Source: Catellatospora vulcania (GTDB lineage Bacteria; Actinomycetota; Actinomycetes; Mycobacteriales; Micromonosporaceae). From it: 64,000 nt of DNA. Where the stretch lies: NCBI RefSeq assembly GCF_009720385.1, contig NZ_ML769304.1:1-64000 (forward strand). Direction: 5' to 3'. This document shows, in pieces, positions 23,926 through 31,841 of the stretch. Position 1 is the first letter of the stretch. Every line of letters begins with the position of its first letter. The translations under genes were made by a program, and so were the position numbers. The notes beneath the pieces are model-generated. The model had not been told where the DNA came from, did not search any database, and worked only from the letters and a program-made list of their open reading frames with translations.

Positions 23926-24171
23926 CAAAGGGCGATCTTCAGCTGGTGGCAGAACACTCTGCTGGCGGTCATGTCTATCATCGCCGTGCCGGTGGGTGTG
24001 GGGCTGCTCAACTCCGACAGCGTCCGGCCGCAACGCCCTGACTTCCACGTGCTGGGCGTGGCCTTGGTCGCGATCTGGTGCACCGTGTGCGCGACCCTTG
24101 CGGTGCGCGCTGCACGGCAGGGTGTGTACGCCCGTCCGGCACACCTGCAGTTGCGCAGCCCGCTGCGCTGA
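23920..24171 (+). pseudogene. Fragment of a small membrane (PH-domain-like) protein
   Basis: 83 codons from an ATG at 23920. Two membrane helices: WWQNTLLAVMSIIAVPVGVG and FHVLGVALVAIWCTVCATLA, then VRAARQGVYARPAHLQLRSP. This is the front membrane part of actinobacterial bacterial-PH-domain proteins, in which a strand domain should follow; here a stop comes after 83 residues. The beginning coincides with the TnpB relic on the other strand, so it is probably truncated at both ends. It could still be expressed. Confidence 0.45.
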
Positions 24172-24180
24172 TTGATGTGG

Positions 24181-25005
24181 TCACCGGCCGACGACGGCGG
24201 CGATCTCGTCGGGGTGTTCGGTCGGAAGGCTGTGATGCGTCGCGTGCGGCAATTCGACGATGTCGAGTCGGCACAGGCAGGATTCGGCCATCGCCCGTAT
24301 CCTCGCGGGTCGATGCGCCCGGCTCCGCTTCGCCAGCACGAGTGCGACCGGCACCTTGAGGTGGCGCAGGTCGGCCGGCTTCGGCCGTTTCGGTATTACC
24401 AGCTTGGGGCTGGGGCGGCCCACCCGTTGCGTGGTGACCGTTCGCCACAGCGGGTCCAGGCCCGTGCCGCCGGTCTCCCAGTCGAGCAGCCGGTCGAGCC
24501 GGCGTGCGCTGGGTCGGAGCAGGAACGGCATCGCGTGCAGCAGGTATGAGACGGAGAAGCCGCCGAAGCAGGTCGTCGGATCCAGCAGAACGAGGCGCGC
24601 GACACGCTTCGGGTGGGTCAGCGCACCGTTGAGGGCGACCCATCCACCGTAGGAGTGACCGACCACGGTGGCTTGTGCGCCGTCGGGGCCGAGGTGAAGC
24701 CCATCGAGGACGTCACCGAACCAGGCGGCCAGGTCGTCCGGTGTGCGGGCAGGCCGGGTGGTCGTGAAGTCCTCGGTCATCTCCACCGCGCATACCCGGT
24801 GACTCGCACTGAGCCGTCCGGCCACGGCCCACCAGACCGCGGCGGTCGCCCCGCCACCGGCAAGCAGCACCACGGGTGGCGCCGATGGTGGCCCGGTCAG
24901 GTATACACGGGTCGTGCCGAATCGGTGCGGCACATCGAGGTCCGCCCGGTCGGGGGGCCACCGGTCCAGCAGTGCCGTGTAGGCGCGTGCGAAGTCGTCG
25001 CTCAT
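24181..25005 (-). CDS. Alpha/beta hydrolase
   Basis: 274 residues from the ATG at 25005. Oxyanion region VVLLAGGGATAAVWWAVAGR, nucleophile serine in VVGHSYGGWVAL, acid probably the aspartate in LLDPTTCFGG or a later one, and catalytic histidine in LPHATHHSLPTEHP. Cytosolic, single domain, with a short helical lid (residues ~160-190). Substrate unknown. It is divergent from a MarR gene whose promoter region holds an inverted repeat, so the hydrolase is probably induced by a small molecule that releases that repressor. Confidence 0.8.
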   Translation of the reverse strand: MSDDFARAYTALLDRWPPDRADLDVPHRFGTTRVYLTGPPSAPPVVLLAGGGATAAVWWAVAGRLSASHRVCAVEMTEDFTTTRPARTPDDLAAWFGDVLDGLHLGPDGAQATVVGHSYGGWVALNGALTHPKRVARLVLLDPTTCFGGFSVSYLLHAMPFLLRPSARRLDRLLDWETGGTGLDPLWRTVTTQRVGRPSPKLVIPKRPKPADLRHLKVPVALVLAKRSRAHRPARIRAMAESCLCRLDIVELPHATHHSLPTEHPDEIAAVVGR

Positions 25006-25023
25006 CCTCAGCCTCGGTGATAT

Positions 25024-25058
25024 TCTCTCGACGAACGAGATACTTGATAATCGAGAGA
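25024..25058. promoter_or_regulatory. Inverted repeat, probable MarR operator
   Basis: tctctcga (25024-25031) and tcgagaga (25051-25058) are perfect inverted repeats; a nested tctcg-N5-cgaga lies at 25026-25040. The site sits between the hydrolase start (25005) and the MarR start (25067) and would cover both promoters. Confidence 0.65.
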
Positions 25059-25066
25059 GTACGCCG

Positions 25067-25588
25067 ATGAGCCGCCGCCCACCAGCCACCGCCGAGCTGC
25101 CGCAGATGCAGCTGGTGCACCTGCTTCGCGCCGTGACGGTCGGCCTCGACCTGCTCGGCGCAGGATTTGCCAACACCCATGGTCTACATCCGACGGATGT
25201 CCGCGCCCTCATCCATCTGCTCGACGCCGATCGGACCGGCGTCGCTGCGACTCCTGGCTGGCTGGGCGCACAGGTCGGGCTCAACTCCGCCTCGACGACG
25301 GCGCTCATCGATCGGCTGGAGCGGCTCGGCCATGTCCGGCGATCACGGGATCCTGCCGACCGGCGTCGGGTGTTGCTCAGCGTCGACCCGTCCGCAGTCG
25401 AACTCGGGTGGATGTTCTTCGGCCCCCTCATCGAGCGCATGGTCACCGCGATGCAGGCCTTCACCGACGACGAACTCGACACCGCCCGCCGATTCCTCCA
25501 GGCGATGCACGGCGCCGTACAGGTACGGCCTGGTTCCCCCGCTGGAACACCAACTCCGGTGGACTCAGATCCGGTCCCGTCGCCATGA
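25067..25588 (+). CDS. MarR-family regulator
   Basis: 173 residues. Winged helix: HGLHPTDVRALIHLLDAD, AQVGLNSASTTALIDRLERL as recognition region, and the wing GHVRRSRDPADRRRVLLSV. The helices at both ends form the dimer interface. Divergent from the alpha/beta hydrolase with a shared inverted repeat, so it probably represses both genes. The last ~20 residues are a proline-rich tail not needed for the fold. Confidence 0.8.
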   Translation: MSRRPPATAELPQMQLVHLLRAVTVGLDLLGAGFANTHGLHPTDVRALIHLLDADRTGVAATPGWLGAQVGLNSASTTALIDRLERLGHVRRSRDPADRRRVLLSVDPSAVELGWMFFGPLIERMVTAMQAFTDDELDTARRFLQAMHGAVQVRPGSPAGTPTPVDSDPVPSP

Positions 25589-25620
25589 CCGAACCACGAC
25601 TGACGAAGGACTGAGCGCCG

Positions 25621-26082
25621 CTACCCTCGGCGGTAGCCCGGATGGACCCCCGGGAGCAGGCCCTGCTGCTCCGCGATCCGGGCGAGCAGTTCGCGTAGGG
25701 TCTGGCGTTCGTCGGCCGTGAGATCGGTGCACAGGTCGTCCTCGTGCGCCCGGCCGAGGGCGCCGATGTCGCGCATGGCGGCCTGACCCTGCGTGGTCAG
25801 GTGCAGGGCGTAGGAGCGCCGATCGGGTTCGCCGCGGCGTCGTTCGACCAGATCACGCGACTCCAGTTCGTCCACCAGGTTCACGAACCGGCTGGGGGGT
25901 ACGCCGAGCCGCTCGGCGTAGGTCTGCTGGCTGCGGCCCGGCATGACGGTGATCAACCGCAGCAGGCCGGCCTGTGCCGGCGTGAGGTTCAGCACCGCCA
26001 CCCGTTCCGTGAAGAGCGCTGCAGCATGCGCCCCGAGCTGGGCGAGCAGGAATGCCACGCTGCCACGGCCGTCCGGTTGCAT
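25621..26082 (-). CDS. MarR-family regulator
   Basis: 153 residues from the ATG at 26082 (a TTG six bases earlier is less likely). Winged helix core: LTPAQAGLLRLITVMPGRSQ, YAERLGVPPSRFVNLVDELE and the wing DLVERRRGEPDRRSYALHLT. Divergent from the membrane protein/SDR/DUF998 operon; the 74 bases between contain an AT-rich imperfect palindrome. It probably represses that operon. Ends 32 bases from the end of the other MarR gene, convergently. Confidence 0.8.
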   Translation of the reverse strand: MQPDGRGSVAFLLAQLGAHAAALFTERVAVLNLTPAQAGLLRLITVMPGRSQQTYAERLGVPPSRFVNLVDELESRDLVERRRGEPDRRSYALHLTTQGQAAMRDIGALGRAHEDDLCTDLTADERQTLRELLARIAEQQGLLPGVHPGYRRG

Positions 26083-26105
26083 GACCAAACCGTAACACGT
26101 TGACG

Positions 26106-26144
26106 ATCGTATACAAGTGTGTATCGTATAAGCATGTACACGAT
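26106..26144. promoter_or_regulatory. AT-rich imperfect palindrome, probable MarR operator/promoter
   Basis: atcgtatac (26106-26114) and gtacacgat (26136-26144) are inverted with one mismatch; tatcgtata lies between them. This is the most AT-rich segment of the neighbourhood and ends 12 bases before the ATG at 26157. Confidence 0.5.
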
Positions 26145-26156
26145 TTCGAGAGCGTC

Positions 26157-26837
26157 ATGACAACACCACCTCCCGGCCCGCCGCCGATCATTCCCGCCTC
26201 GGCCTTCGCCGGCCTCACCATCGCCGCGATCGCGCTCAGCACGAACACGCCCCGGCCGGACGCATCCGCTGCGGCCGTGCTGGCGTACCTCGGCGAGCAC
26301 GCCGCACAGGCCCGGTTGGCCGCCTTCCTCACCGTCGCAGCCGCCGTGCCGCTGGCAATCTGGACCGCAACGGTCTACCAGCGCATGCGAGCCCTCGGCT
26401 CCACCGCGCCGGGCTCGACGATCGCCCTGATCGGCGGGACGCTCGCCAGTGCGATGACCGCGCTGTGCGGGCTCGTCGGCTGGGCCGGCGCGGGCCTCGG
26501 CGACGACCCCGGTGCCACGGCGGTGGCCGGCCTGCAGCGTGACCTCGCCTTCGCGACCGGCGGTCCCGGCTACGTCATGTTCTTCGGTCTGCTCATCGCC
26601 GGCGTCAGCGTGCCCATGCTGCTACTCGGCATACGCCGACCGCTCGCGATCTTCGGTCTGGTACTCGCCCTCGCCGCCGAACTCTCCACCGCGGTCCTGC
26701 TGACCCTGGACGCGGCGCCGACGCTGCCGATCGCACGCTTCGGCGGTCTGGTCTGGCTGATCCTGGTGAGCCTGCTTCTCCCCGCCCACCGTCCGGCCCG
26801 CCTCGGACGCGCGACCGCCATGGCCGGTGTCGCGTGA
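26157..26837 (+). CDS. Six-helix membrane protein of unknown function
   Basis: 226 residues from the ATG at 26157. Helices are visible at ASAFAGLTIAAIALST, LAAFLTVAAAVPLAIWTATV, TIALIGGTLASAMTALCGLV, GYVMFFGLLIAGVSVPMLLL, LAIFGLVLALAAELSTAVLL and FGGLVWLILVSLLLP. The arrangement resembles DUF4386-like membrane proteins. First gene of a compact operon; the next gene (SDR) starts with a GTG that overlaps its stop by four bases. Confidence 0.65.
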   Translation: MTTPPPGPPPIIPASAFAGLTIAAIALSTNTPRPDASAAAVLAYLGEHAAQARLAAFLTVAAAVPLAIWTATVYQRMRALGSTAPGSTIALIGGTLASAMTALCGLVGWAGAGLGDDPGATAVAGLQRDLAFATGGPGYVMFFGLLIAGVSVPMLLLGIRRPLAIFGLVLALAAELSTAVLLTLDAAPTLPIARFGGLVWLILVSLLLPAHRPARLGRATAMAGVA

Positions 26838-27643
26838 TCGCCCTTGTCACAGGCGGCACCGCCGGCATCGGTGCGCAGATCGCGGGCAAGCTGCGCACGG
26901 CCGGCGCGACCGTCTACATCACCGGACGCGATCCCGCCCGAGGAGCGGCCGTCGCCGACGCGCTCGGCGCGACGTTCATCGCCACCGACCATGTCAGCGT
27001 CGCGGACAACCTTCGCCTCGCGGCATGGTTGGCCGATCAGGCCGCGACCCTGGACATCCTCGTCAACAACGTGGGCGGCATCCCCGGCCCGGATCGCATC
27101 GTGACCGACGAGGGACACGAGGCGACGTTGGCGCTGAACTATCTCGGGCCGGTCGCCCTGACCAGCACCCTTATGCCCACCCTCGCCACCGGCAGCCGGA
27201 TCGTCCAGATCGTCTCCAGTGCGTTGACCATGCACACCGGCGACCCGTTCGTCGAGCCCACACCACACCGGGCGCTCGCCGCGTACGCTCGGGCCAAGCA
27301 ACTCGCGCTCCTGGCGACGCTGAGCCTGGCCCGGCAGTTGGCCGGGAGCTGTCACGTCAACGCGGTGAACCCGGGCATGGCGTGGACCCCCGGGGTCGCC
27401 GCACTCACGCCCAAGACCATCCCGGCGTGGCGTCGCATCTGGCCGATCGTCCGCGCCGTACAGCGCCTGGCCAGCCCGGAGAAGGCAGCTCGCCAACCTG
27501 CGGACCTGGCGCTGCGGCCCACGGACACCGGTGGGTACTACGACGGGAACCTCACCACGCTGCCGGCTCGCCTACGCGACATCAGCCTCCAGGATCGCGC
27601 CTGGGACCTCGCCGCGGCTACGGGGCGGAGAAGCGATGCGTAG
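26834..27643 (+). CDS. Short-chain dehydrogenase/reductase
   Basis: 269 residues from a GTG start. NAD(P) motif TGGTAGIG at residues 6-13, basic residues at TGRDPARG favouring NADPH, NNVGG in place of NNAG, Ser in VQIVSSALTMHTG and the YxxxK pair in AAYARAKQLALLATL. The C-terminal half resembles retinol-dehydrogenase-like or NmrA-like SDRs that lack a named function in bacteria. Coupled to a membrane protein before it and a DUF998 protein after it (8-base overlap). Substrate unknown. Confidence 0.8.
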   Translation: MIALVTGGTAGIGAQIAGKLRTAGATVYITGRDPARGAAVADALGATFIATDHVSVADNLRLAAWLADQAATLDILVNNVGGIPGPDRIVTDEGHEATLALNYLGPVALTSTLMPTLATGSRIVQIVSSALTMHTGDPFVEPTPHRALAAYARAKQLALLATLSLARQLAGSCHVNAVNPGMAWTPGVAALTPKTIPAWRRIWPIVRAVQRLASPEKAARQPADLALRPTDTGGYYDGNLTTLPARLRDISLQDRAWDLAAATGRRSDA

Positions 27644-28271
27644 GCCCACCGTGGAAATGACCCGCGTCTTACTCGCCGCCGGCGTGGCCGCACCGGTCGT
27701 ATTCGTCGTCGGGTTCACCGTCGCCGGCCTAGTCCGCCCCGGATACTCGGCGATGCGCAGCGCGGTCAGCGATCTCGGCGTCGGACACAACGCGTGGCTG
27801 CAGAACGCCAACTTCCTGCTCTTCGCCACCCTGCTCATCGGGTACGCGGTCGGCTACCGACGCGCCCTCACCCAGGACCTCGGCCGCAGCGCGACGACCG
27901 GCGCCGTCCTCATCGCCTGTGCCAGCCTCGGCCTGGTCGGCGCGGTCGTCTTCCCAGCCACGCCAGCGACCGGGCTGCTGCACTTCCTCCTCGGATTCCT
28001 CATCGTGCTGGCCGCGGCCATAGCCGCCGCGTTCCACGGCGGCCGGGCGTTCCGACGCATCCCGGGCGGCCGGGGCCTGGCCCGCTACTCGACGTGGAGC
28101 GCCATCGCGGCAGTGGCGATGTTCGTCTTCACCTTCGTCGCGTTGAACCCGGCGTCGCCACTGGAACGCGCCGGCGTCGGCGGCCTCATCAACCGGATCC
28201 TCGCGATCGTCGCGTTCTCCTGGTACGGCATAACCGCGTGGTGGCTGCGCCACCGCCTCAAAACCCGGTAG
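27636..28271 (+). CDS. DUF998 membrane protein
   Basis: 211 residues from an ATG inside the end of the SDR gene. Six helices with the family start VLLAAGVAAPVVFVVGFTVAG, PGYSAMRSAVSDLGVGHNAW (the hallmark YsxxrxaVSdLg), then FLLFATLLIGYAVGYRRAL and further helices to the end. DUF998 proteins are of unknown function and often sit in MarR/TetR-controlled operons with oxidoreductases, as here. A strong hairpin follows the stop. Confidence 0.8.
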   Translation: MRRPTVEMTRVLLAAGVAAPVVFVVGFTVAGLVRPGYSAMRSAVSDLGVGHNAWLQNANFLLFATLLIGYAVGYRRALTQDLGRSATTGAVLIACASLGLVGAVVFPATPATGLLHFLLGFLIVLAAAIAAAFHGGRAFRRIPGGRGLARYSTWSAIAAVAMFVFTFVALNPASPLERAGVGGLINRILAIVAFSWYGITAWWLRHRLKTR

Positions 28272-28294
28272 CGCAGCGCCGACACCTGGCGCAG

Positions 28295-28344
28295 AGGCCG
28301 CCGACGAACAGCGCAGCGATCGGCGCTCTACCGTCGGCGGCCTC
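28295..28344. terminator. Terminator after the DUF998 operon
   Basis: 12-bp perfect stem gaggccgccgac / gtcggcggcctc, arms at 28295-28306 and 28333-28344. Confidence 0.7.
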
Positions 28345-28358
28345 ACAGCGCAATCCTG

Positions 28359-28622
28359 ATGGTCATGCATTCACCCCGGAAGAACGGCCCACAGGCACTC
28401 GCCATGTCGGTCCTGTGGCGAGTGCTCGTATGGCTGCTGGTGGCGACCATCCTGGCGTGGACGGTCGTCGGCTGGGGCCTGCCCGATGACGATCCGCTGT
28501 TCCGGGTCGGAGCGATCGCGTTCGCCATCTTCCTCGTGTACATCGCCGTCCGGGTCGAGATGATGCTGCACGCGGCGGTACGGTCGGGCCGGGAGAGCCG
28601 AGGTGGCGAACCGCCTCGATGA
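28359..28622 (+). CDS. Small two-helix membrane protein
   Basis: 87 residues. Helices at VLWRVLVWLLVATILAWTVV and FRVGAIAFAIFLVYIAVRVE, with charged ends, so both termini probably face the cytosol. No family recognised. It starts 15 bases behind the hairpin that ends the DUF998 operon and therefore either has its own promoter overlapping that hairpin or depends on read-through. High G/C third positions support coding. Confidence 0.55.
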   Translation: MVMHSPRKNGPQALAMSVLWRVLVWLLVATILAWTVVGWGLPDDDPLFRVGAIAFAIFLVYIAVRVEMMLHAAVRSGRESRGGEPPR

Positions 28623-28694
28623 TCGCCGGTGTGGCGGTCGGCGCACGGGCCGCCTATCACCCTACGATGACGGAGGCGTCAATGTCTGCCAAGG

Positions 28695-28796
28695 TCAGAT
28701 CACCCTGCTGTCGAGGTACAGCATCGGCCTCTGTGATGTCGTCCAGCTCACCTCGGGTGTAGTCGGGCAGGTCATCAACGTGATCTTCGTGGGCAC
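28695..28796 (-). CDS. Possible 33-residue peptide gene
   Basis: GTG at 28796 is preceded by a near-perfect ribosome site aaggagga (28801-28808, four bases apart). The 33 codons (MPTKITLMTCPTTPEV...) use G or C in nearly all third positions, unlike the other frames here. An alternative overlapping frame (28657-28818) encodes an acidic 53-residue peptide but has mixed third positions. The rest of the ~310-base interval 28623-28934 shows nothing else. It may be a small gene or the front of a broken one. Confidence 0.3.
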   Translation of the reverse strand: MPTKITLMTCPTTPEVSWTTSQRPMLYLDSRVI

Positions 28797-28934
28797 GACA
28801 TCCTCCTTGCGCATCCATAGATGACCGCACTCGGCGCGGCGGCAGGCGTATGGCTGAGGCGCCGACCGACACGTAAGCAAGTGCGGCGTTGAACGCGGGA
28901 GGATGCCTTAACCCTGGTGATTCGGGCGGTCGCC

Positions 28935-29795
28935 CTATTCCAGCGCTGACAGCAGTTGCTGCAGGTACAGGCCGCGTTGGGCGTCGAGTTCATGGGAGCG
29001 CCAGGTCCGCACCACGGTCGCGAACTCGGCCCGGACGGTCGCGAACGCGTCGGGGTAGTGGATGTCCCTGGGCAGTTCCCAGGCCCCGTCGCGCGAGTAC
29101 ACGCTCAGTTCGCGTCGCCCGCCTGGCACGCCGACGGCGCCGGACAGCGACGCCTGGCTGATGGCACCGTTGGCGTGGGTGCAGCTGATCTCGATCCAGG
29201 TGCGGCTGTCGCCGCGCGCGCTGAGGTCGATGATGGGGCCGAGCGCGGCGTCGAGCAGGTCCAGCAGGTGCGGGGCGAGGTCGTAGAGGGCTCCCTGGGC
29301 GAGCCGCCACGGGGTGGCGAAATCGCCGCCCAGCAGCGAACCTGAGATCAGGCTCGAGCGGGCGCCGATGGCGTCGACGGCGCGTACCTCGTCGAGGAAC
29401 GTCCGGACCGTGGCGTGGTAGCGGCGGCCGAGCATCATCTGCGTGGGGACGCCGGCGTCCTCGACGGCGTCGACGAGCCGCCGGGCGGCGGGCAGATCCA
29501 GGGCCAGGGGCTTGTCGAGGAACAGCGCCTTGCCGGCCCGCGCGGCGCGCACGGCGAGGTCAGCCTGCACGTCCGGCGGGACGGCGAAGGCGACCGCCTC
29601 GCAGCGGTCGAGCAGCTCGTCGAAGTCGGTGCAGAGCGCGGCACCGTACTGCTCGGCCAGAGGTGCGGCGGCCTCCGGTCGGCGCGCCCACACCGCGGTG
29701 AGTGCCGTTTCGGGTCCGGCGGCGAAGACCGGGGCGTGCATGGCCCTGGCCCAGGGGCCGGCGCCGACGAGGCCGATGGTGACGGGGGCGCTCAT
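28935..29795 (-). CDS. Gfo/Idh/MocA-family oxidoreductase
   Basis: 286 residues. Rossmann start IGLVGAGPWARAMHAPVFAA (GxGxxA), the dinucleotide-region motif LFLDKPLALDLPAARRLVDA containing the family's EKP-type sequence as DKP, then the alpha/beta half with GGDFATPWRLAQGALYDLAP and HLLDLLDAAL, where the GALYDLAPHLLDLL pattern holds the catalytic histidine. It probably oxidises or reduces a sugar or inositol derivative with NAD(P). It is the last gene of a ROK-regulator/ABC importer operon, overlapping the ROK stop by four bases. Confidence 0.8.
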   Translation of the reverse strand: MSAPVTIGLVGAGPWARAMHAPVFAAGPETALTAVWARRPEAAAPLAEQYGAALCTDFDELLDRCEAVAFAVPPDVQADLAVRAARAGKALFLDKPLALDLPAARRLVDAVEDAGVPTQMMLGRRYHATVRTFLDEVRAVDAIGARSSLISGSLLGGDFATPWRLAQGALYDLAPHLLDLLDAALGPIIDLSARGDSRTWIEISCTHANGAISQASLSGAVGVPGGRRELSVYSRDGAWELPRDIHYPDAFATVRAEFATVVRTWRSHELDAQRGLYLQQLLSALE

Positions 29796-30991
29796 GCGGC
29801 GACCGCCCCGAGGCGGGTGTCCACCGCGGCGGCGCTGTAGACGTGGTCCATGACCATGGCGTGCGCGCCGTGCAACCCGGCCTGCTCCCGCAGGCGGGAG
29901 GTGGTGACGGTCAGGTGCCGGGTGGCGCGCGGCAGGGCCCGGCGGTAGAGCTCCTCGCGTACGCCGGCGACGAAGTGGGTGTCGGCGAGGTCGCCGGCGA
30001 TGACAACGGCCTGTGGGTTGAGCAGGCACACCACGGTGGCCAGCACCTCGCCGAGCAGCTGGCCGGCGATGCGGGTCAGGCGTACGGCGTCGGGCTGTCC
30101 GGCGTTCAGGTGTGCGACGAGGCCGCGGCTGCCGTCGGTGGGCACTCCGGCCCGGGTCATCGCCGCGGCGATGGCGCCGCCGCTGGCCACCGCGGCCAGG
30201 CAGCCGAATGCGCCGCACATGCAGCGGGCGTCGTCATGGCCGTGGAGCCGGACGTGGCCGATGTCGCCGGCGCCGCCGTCGATGCCGCGGTAGACGCGGC
30301 CGTTGATGACGACGCCTGCGCCGATGCCGGTGGACACCTTGACCAGCAGGGTGGCCGGGGAGCCGGGATAGTGGGCGTTGTGCTCGCCCAGGGCCATCAG
30401 GTTGGCGTCGTTGTCGACGAGCACGGGCACCTGCCAGCGCTGCGTCAGATGGTCGGCGATCGGGAAGCCGTCCCAGCCCGGCATGATCGGCGGCTGGCGC
30501 ACCAGCCCGGCCTCGTGCTCCACGGGACCGGGCACGCCCAGGCCGACTCCGCACACCACGTCGCGGCTGACTGCGGCCTGGTCGAGCAGTTCGGCGAAGA
30601 TCCGTTCGCAGCAGTCGAGGACGAGCTGCGGCCCGGAGCCGATCGTCAGGTCGCAGGCCTGTTCGGCGAGCACCCGGCCGGCCAGGTCGAGCAGCGCGAA
30701 CCGGCCGCGGGTGGCGCCGAGGTCGGCGGCCAGGATGTAGCCGTGCCGTTCGTTGAAGCGGAGCAGCACGGCCGGCCTGCCGCCGGTGGACGCGGCGGTG
30801 GCGGTCTCGTCGAGGTAGCCGCCGCGCAGCAGCTGCTCGATGCGCTGTGCGACGGTGGCCCGGGACAGGCCGGTGAAGTCCTGGATCTCGCGGCGGGTGC
30901 GTACGGTGCCGTTGCGGATGAGCGTCAGCAGGTGGCCGGGTGTGTGGTACGCCCCGGTCGACGCAGCAACGGCTTCATCCCTTGTCGGCAC
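29792..30991 (-). CDS. ROK-family transcriptional regulator
   Basis: 399 residues from a GTG that lies 17 bases inside the end of the permease gene. Winged HTH at ~20-75 (LTLIRNGTVRTRREIQDFTG, LSRATVAQRIEQLLRGGYLD). The sugar-kinase-like domain has LAADLGATRGRFALLDL, VDNDANLMALGEH, GTGIGAGVVINGRVYRG-like STGIGAG and the zinc site CMCGAFGC at 257-264, where the usual following glutamate is alanine. ROK regulators bind sugars or sugar phosphates. It probably controls the importer operon and the divergent catabolic operon through the repeats at 34262-34294. Confidence 0.85.
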   Translation of the reverse strand: MPTRDEAVAASTGAYHTPGHLLTLIRNGTVRTRREIQDFTGLSRATVAQRIEQLLRGGYLDETATAASTGGRPAVLLRFNERHGYILAADLGATRGRFALLDLAGRVLAEQACDLTIGSGPQLVLDCCERIFAELLDQAAVSRDVVCGVGLGVPGPVEHEAGLVRQPPIMPGWDGFPIADHLTQRWQVPVLVDNDANLMALGEHNAHYPGSPATLLVKVSTGIGAGVVINGRVYRGIDGGAGDIGHVRLHGHDDARCMCGAFGCLAAVASGGAIAAAMTRAGVPTDGSRGLVAHLNAGQPDAVRLTRIAGQLLGEVLATVVCLLNPQAVVIAGDLADTHFVAGVREELYRRALPRATRHLTVTTSRLREQAGLHGAHAMVMDHVYSAAAVDTRLGAVAA

Positions 30992-31841
30992 CGCTGGTCA
31001 GTCCTTCCGTGAGCATCTTCTCGGCAGCGAAGAATATCAAGACGATCGGGATCGTCAGGATCACCGAGGCGGCCATCAGGGTGGTCTTGGGAACCTCGAT
31101 GCCGCCGGCCAGCTGGGCCAGGCCCAGCGACACCGTCCACGAGGGTCGGTTCTCGACGAGGAACAGCAGCGCGAACAGGAACTCGTTCCAGGCGATCATG
31201 AAGATGTAGAGGGCGTTGGCCATGAGCGCGGGCGCGGCCAGCGGGATGATGACGCGCCACACCGTCTGCAGGCGGTTGCACCCGTCGATCGCGGCGGCCT
31301 CCTCGATCGAGGCCGGCAGCGACGCGAGGTAGTTGCGCAGCATGTACACCGAGACCGGGACGGCTTGCGCCACGTACACGATGGTGAGGCCGACCAGCGA
31401 GCCGCGCAGCCCGGCACGCGTGAAGAACACGAACAGCGGGATCGCCAGCAGGATCGACGGGAACAGGTACACGGCCAGGAACAGGAAGTGCATCTGCTTG
31501 CGGCCGAAGAAGCGCAGCCTGCCGATGGCGTACGAGCCGGGGACGGCGAGGATCAGGGTGATCGCGACGGTGGCGAGCGCGACCAGCCCGGAGTTGGTCA
31601 GCAGGCTGAGGAAGCCCTGTCCCCCGTCGGCGACGGAGGTCAATACGTCGCCGTACGTCGACCAGGTGAGCTCACCGGCCGAGATTCCCAGGTCCCCCGG
31701 GTCCTGCAGCAGCTTGTCGATGGGCCGCAGCGACAGCAGGACCATGTAGTAGAACGGCAGCACGGTGACCACGACCAGCACGCCGATCACGAGCCAGCGC
31801 AGCGTGCCGAAGATCTTTCTTTCCACGAGGTCGCGGTTCAC
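30975..31841 (-). CDS. ABC sugar permease, MalG type
   Basis: 288 residues, six membrane helices, beginning with LRWLVIGVLVVVTVLPFYYM. The coupling EAA loop is SIEEAAAIDGCNRLQTVWRV followed by IIPLAAPAL, matching the CUT1 family. It ends LTEGLTSGADKG, as usual for MalG-type permeases. The ATG overlaps the stop of the MalF-type gene by four bases. No ATPase gene is nearby, so the pair needs a shared ATPase such as MsiK from elsewhere. Confidence 0.85.
   Translation of the reverse strand: MNRDLVERKIFGTLRWLVIGVLVVVTVLPFYYMVLLSLRPIDKLLQDPGDLGISAGELTWSTYGDVLTSVADGGQGFLSLLTNSGLVALATVAITLILAVPGSYAIGRLRFFGRKQMHFLFLAVYLFPSILLAIPLFVFFTRAGLRGSLVGLTIVYVAQAVPVSVYMLRNYLASLPASIEEAAAIDGCNRLQTVWRVIIPLAAPALMANALYIFMIAWNEFLFALLFLVENRPSWTVSLGLAQLAGGIEVPKTTLMAASVILTIPIVLIFFAAEKMLTEGLTSGADKG

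Noticed and set aside
28657-28818. Acidic 53-codon minus-strand frame overlapping the 33-codon frame
   Set aside because: Mixed third-position composition and no ribosome site; the other frame fits the codon use of the genome better.
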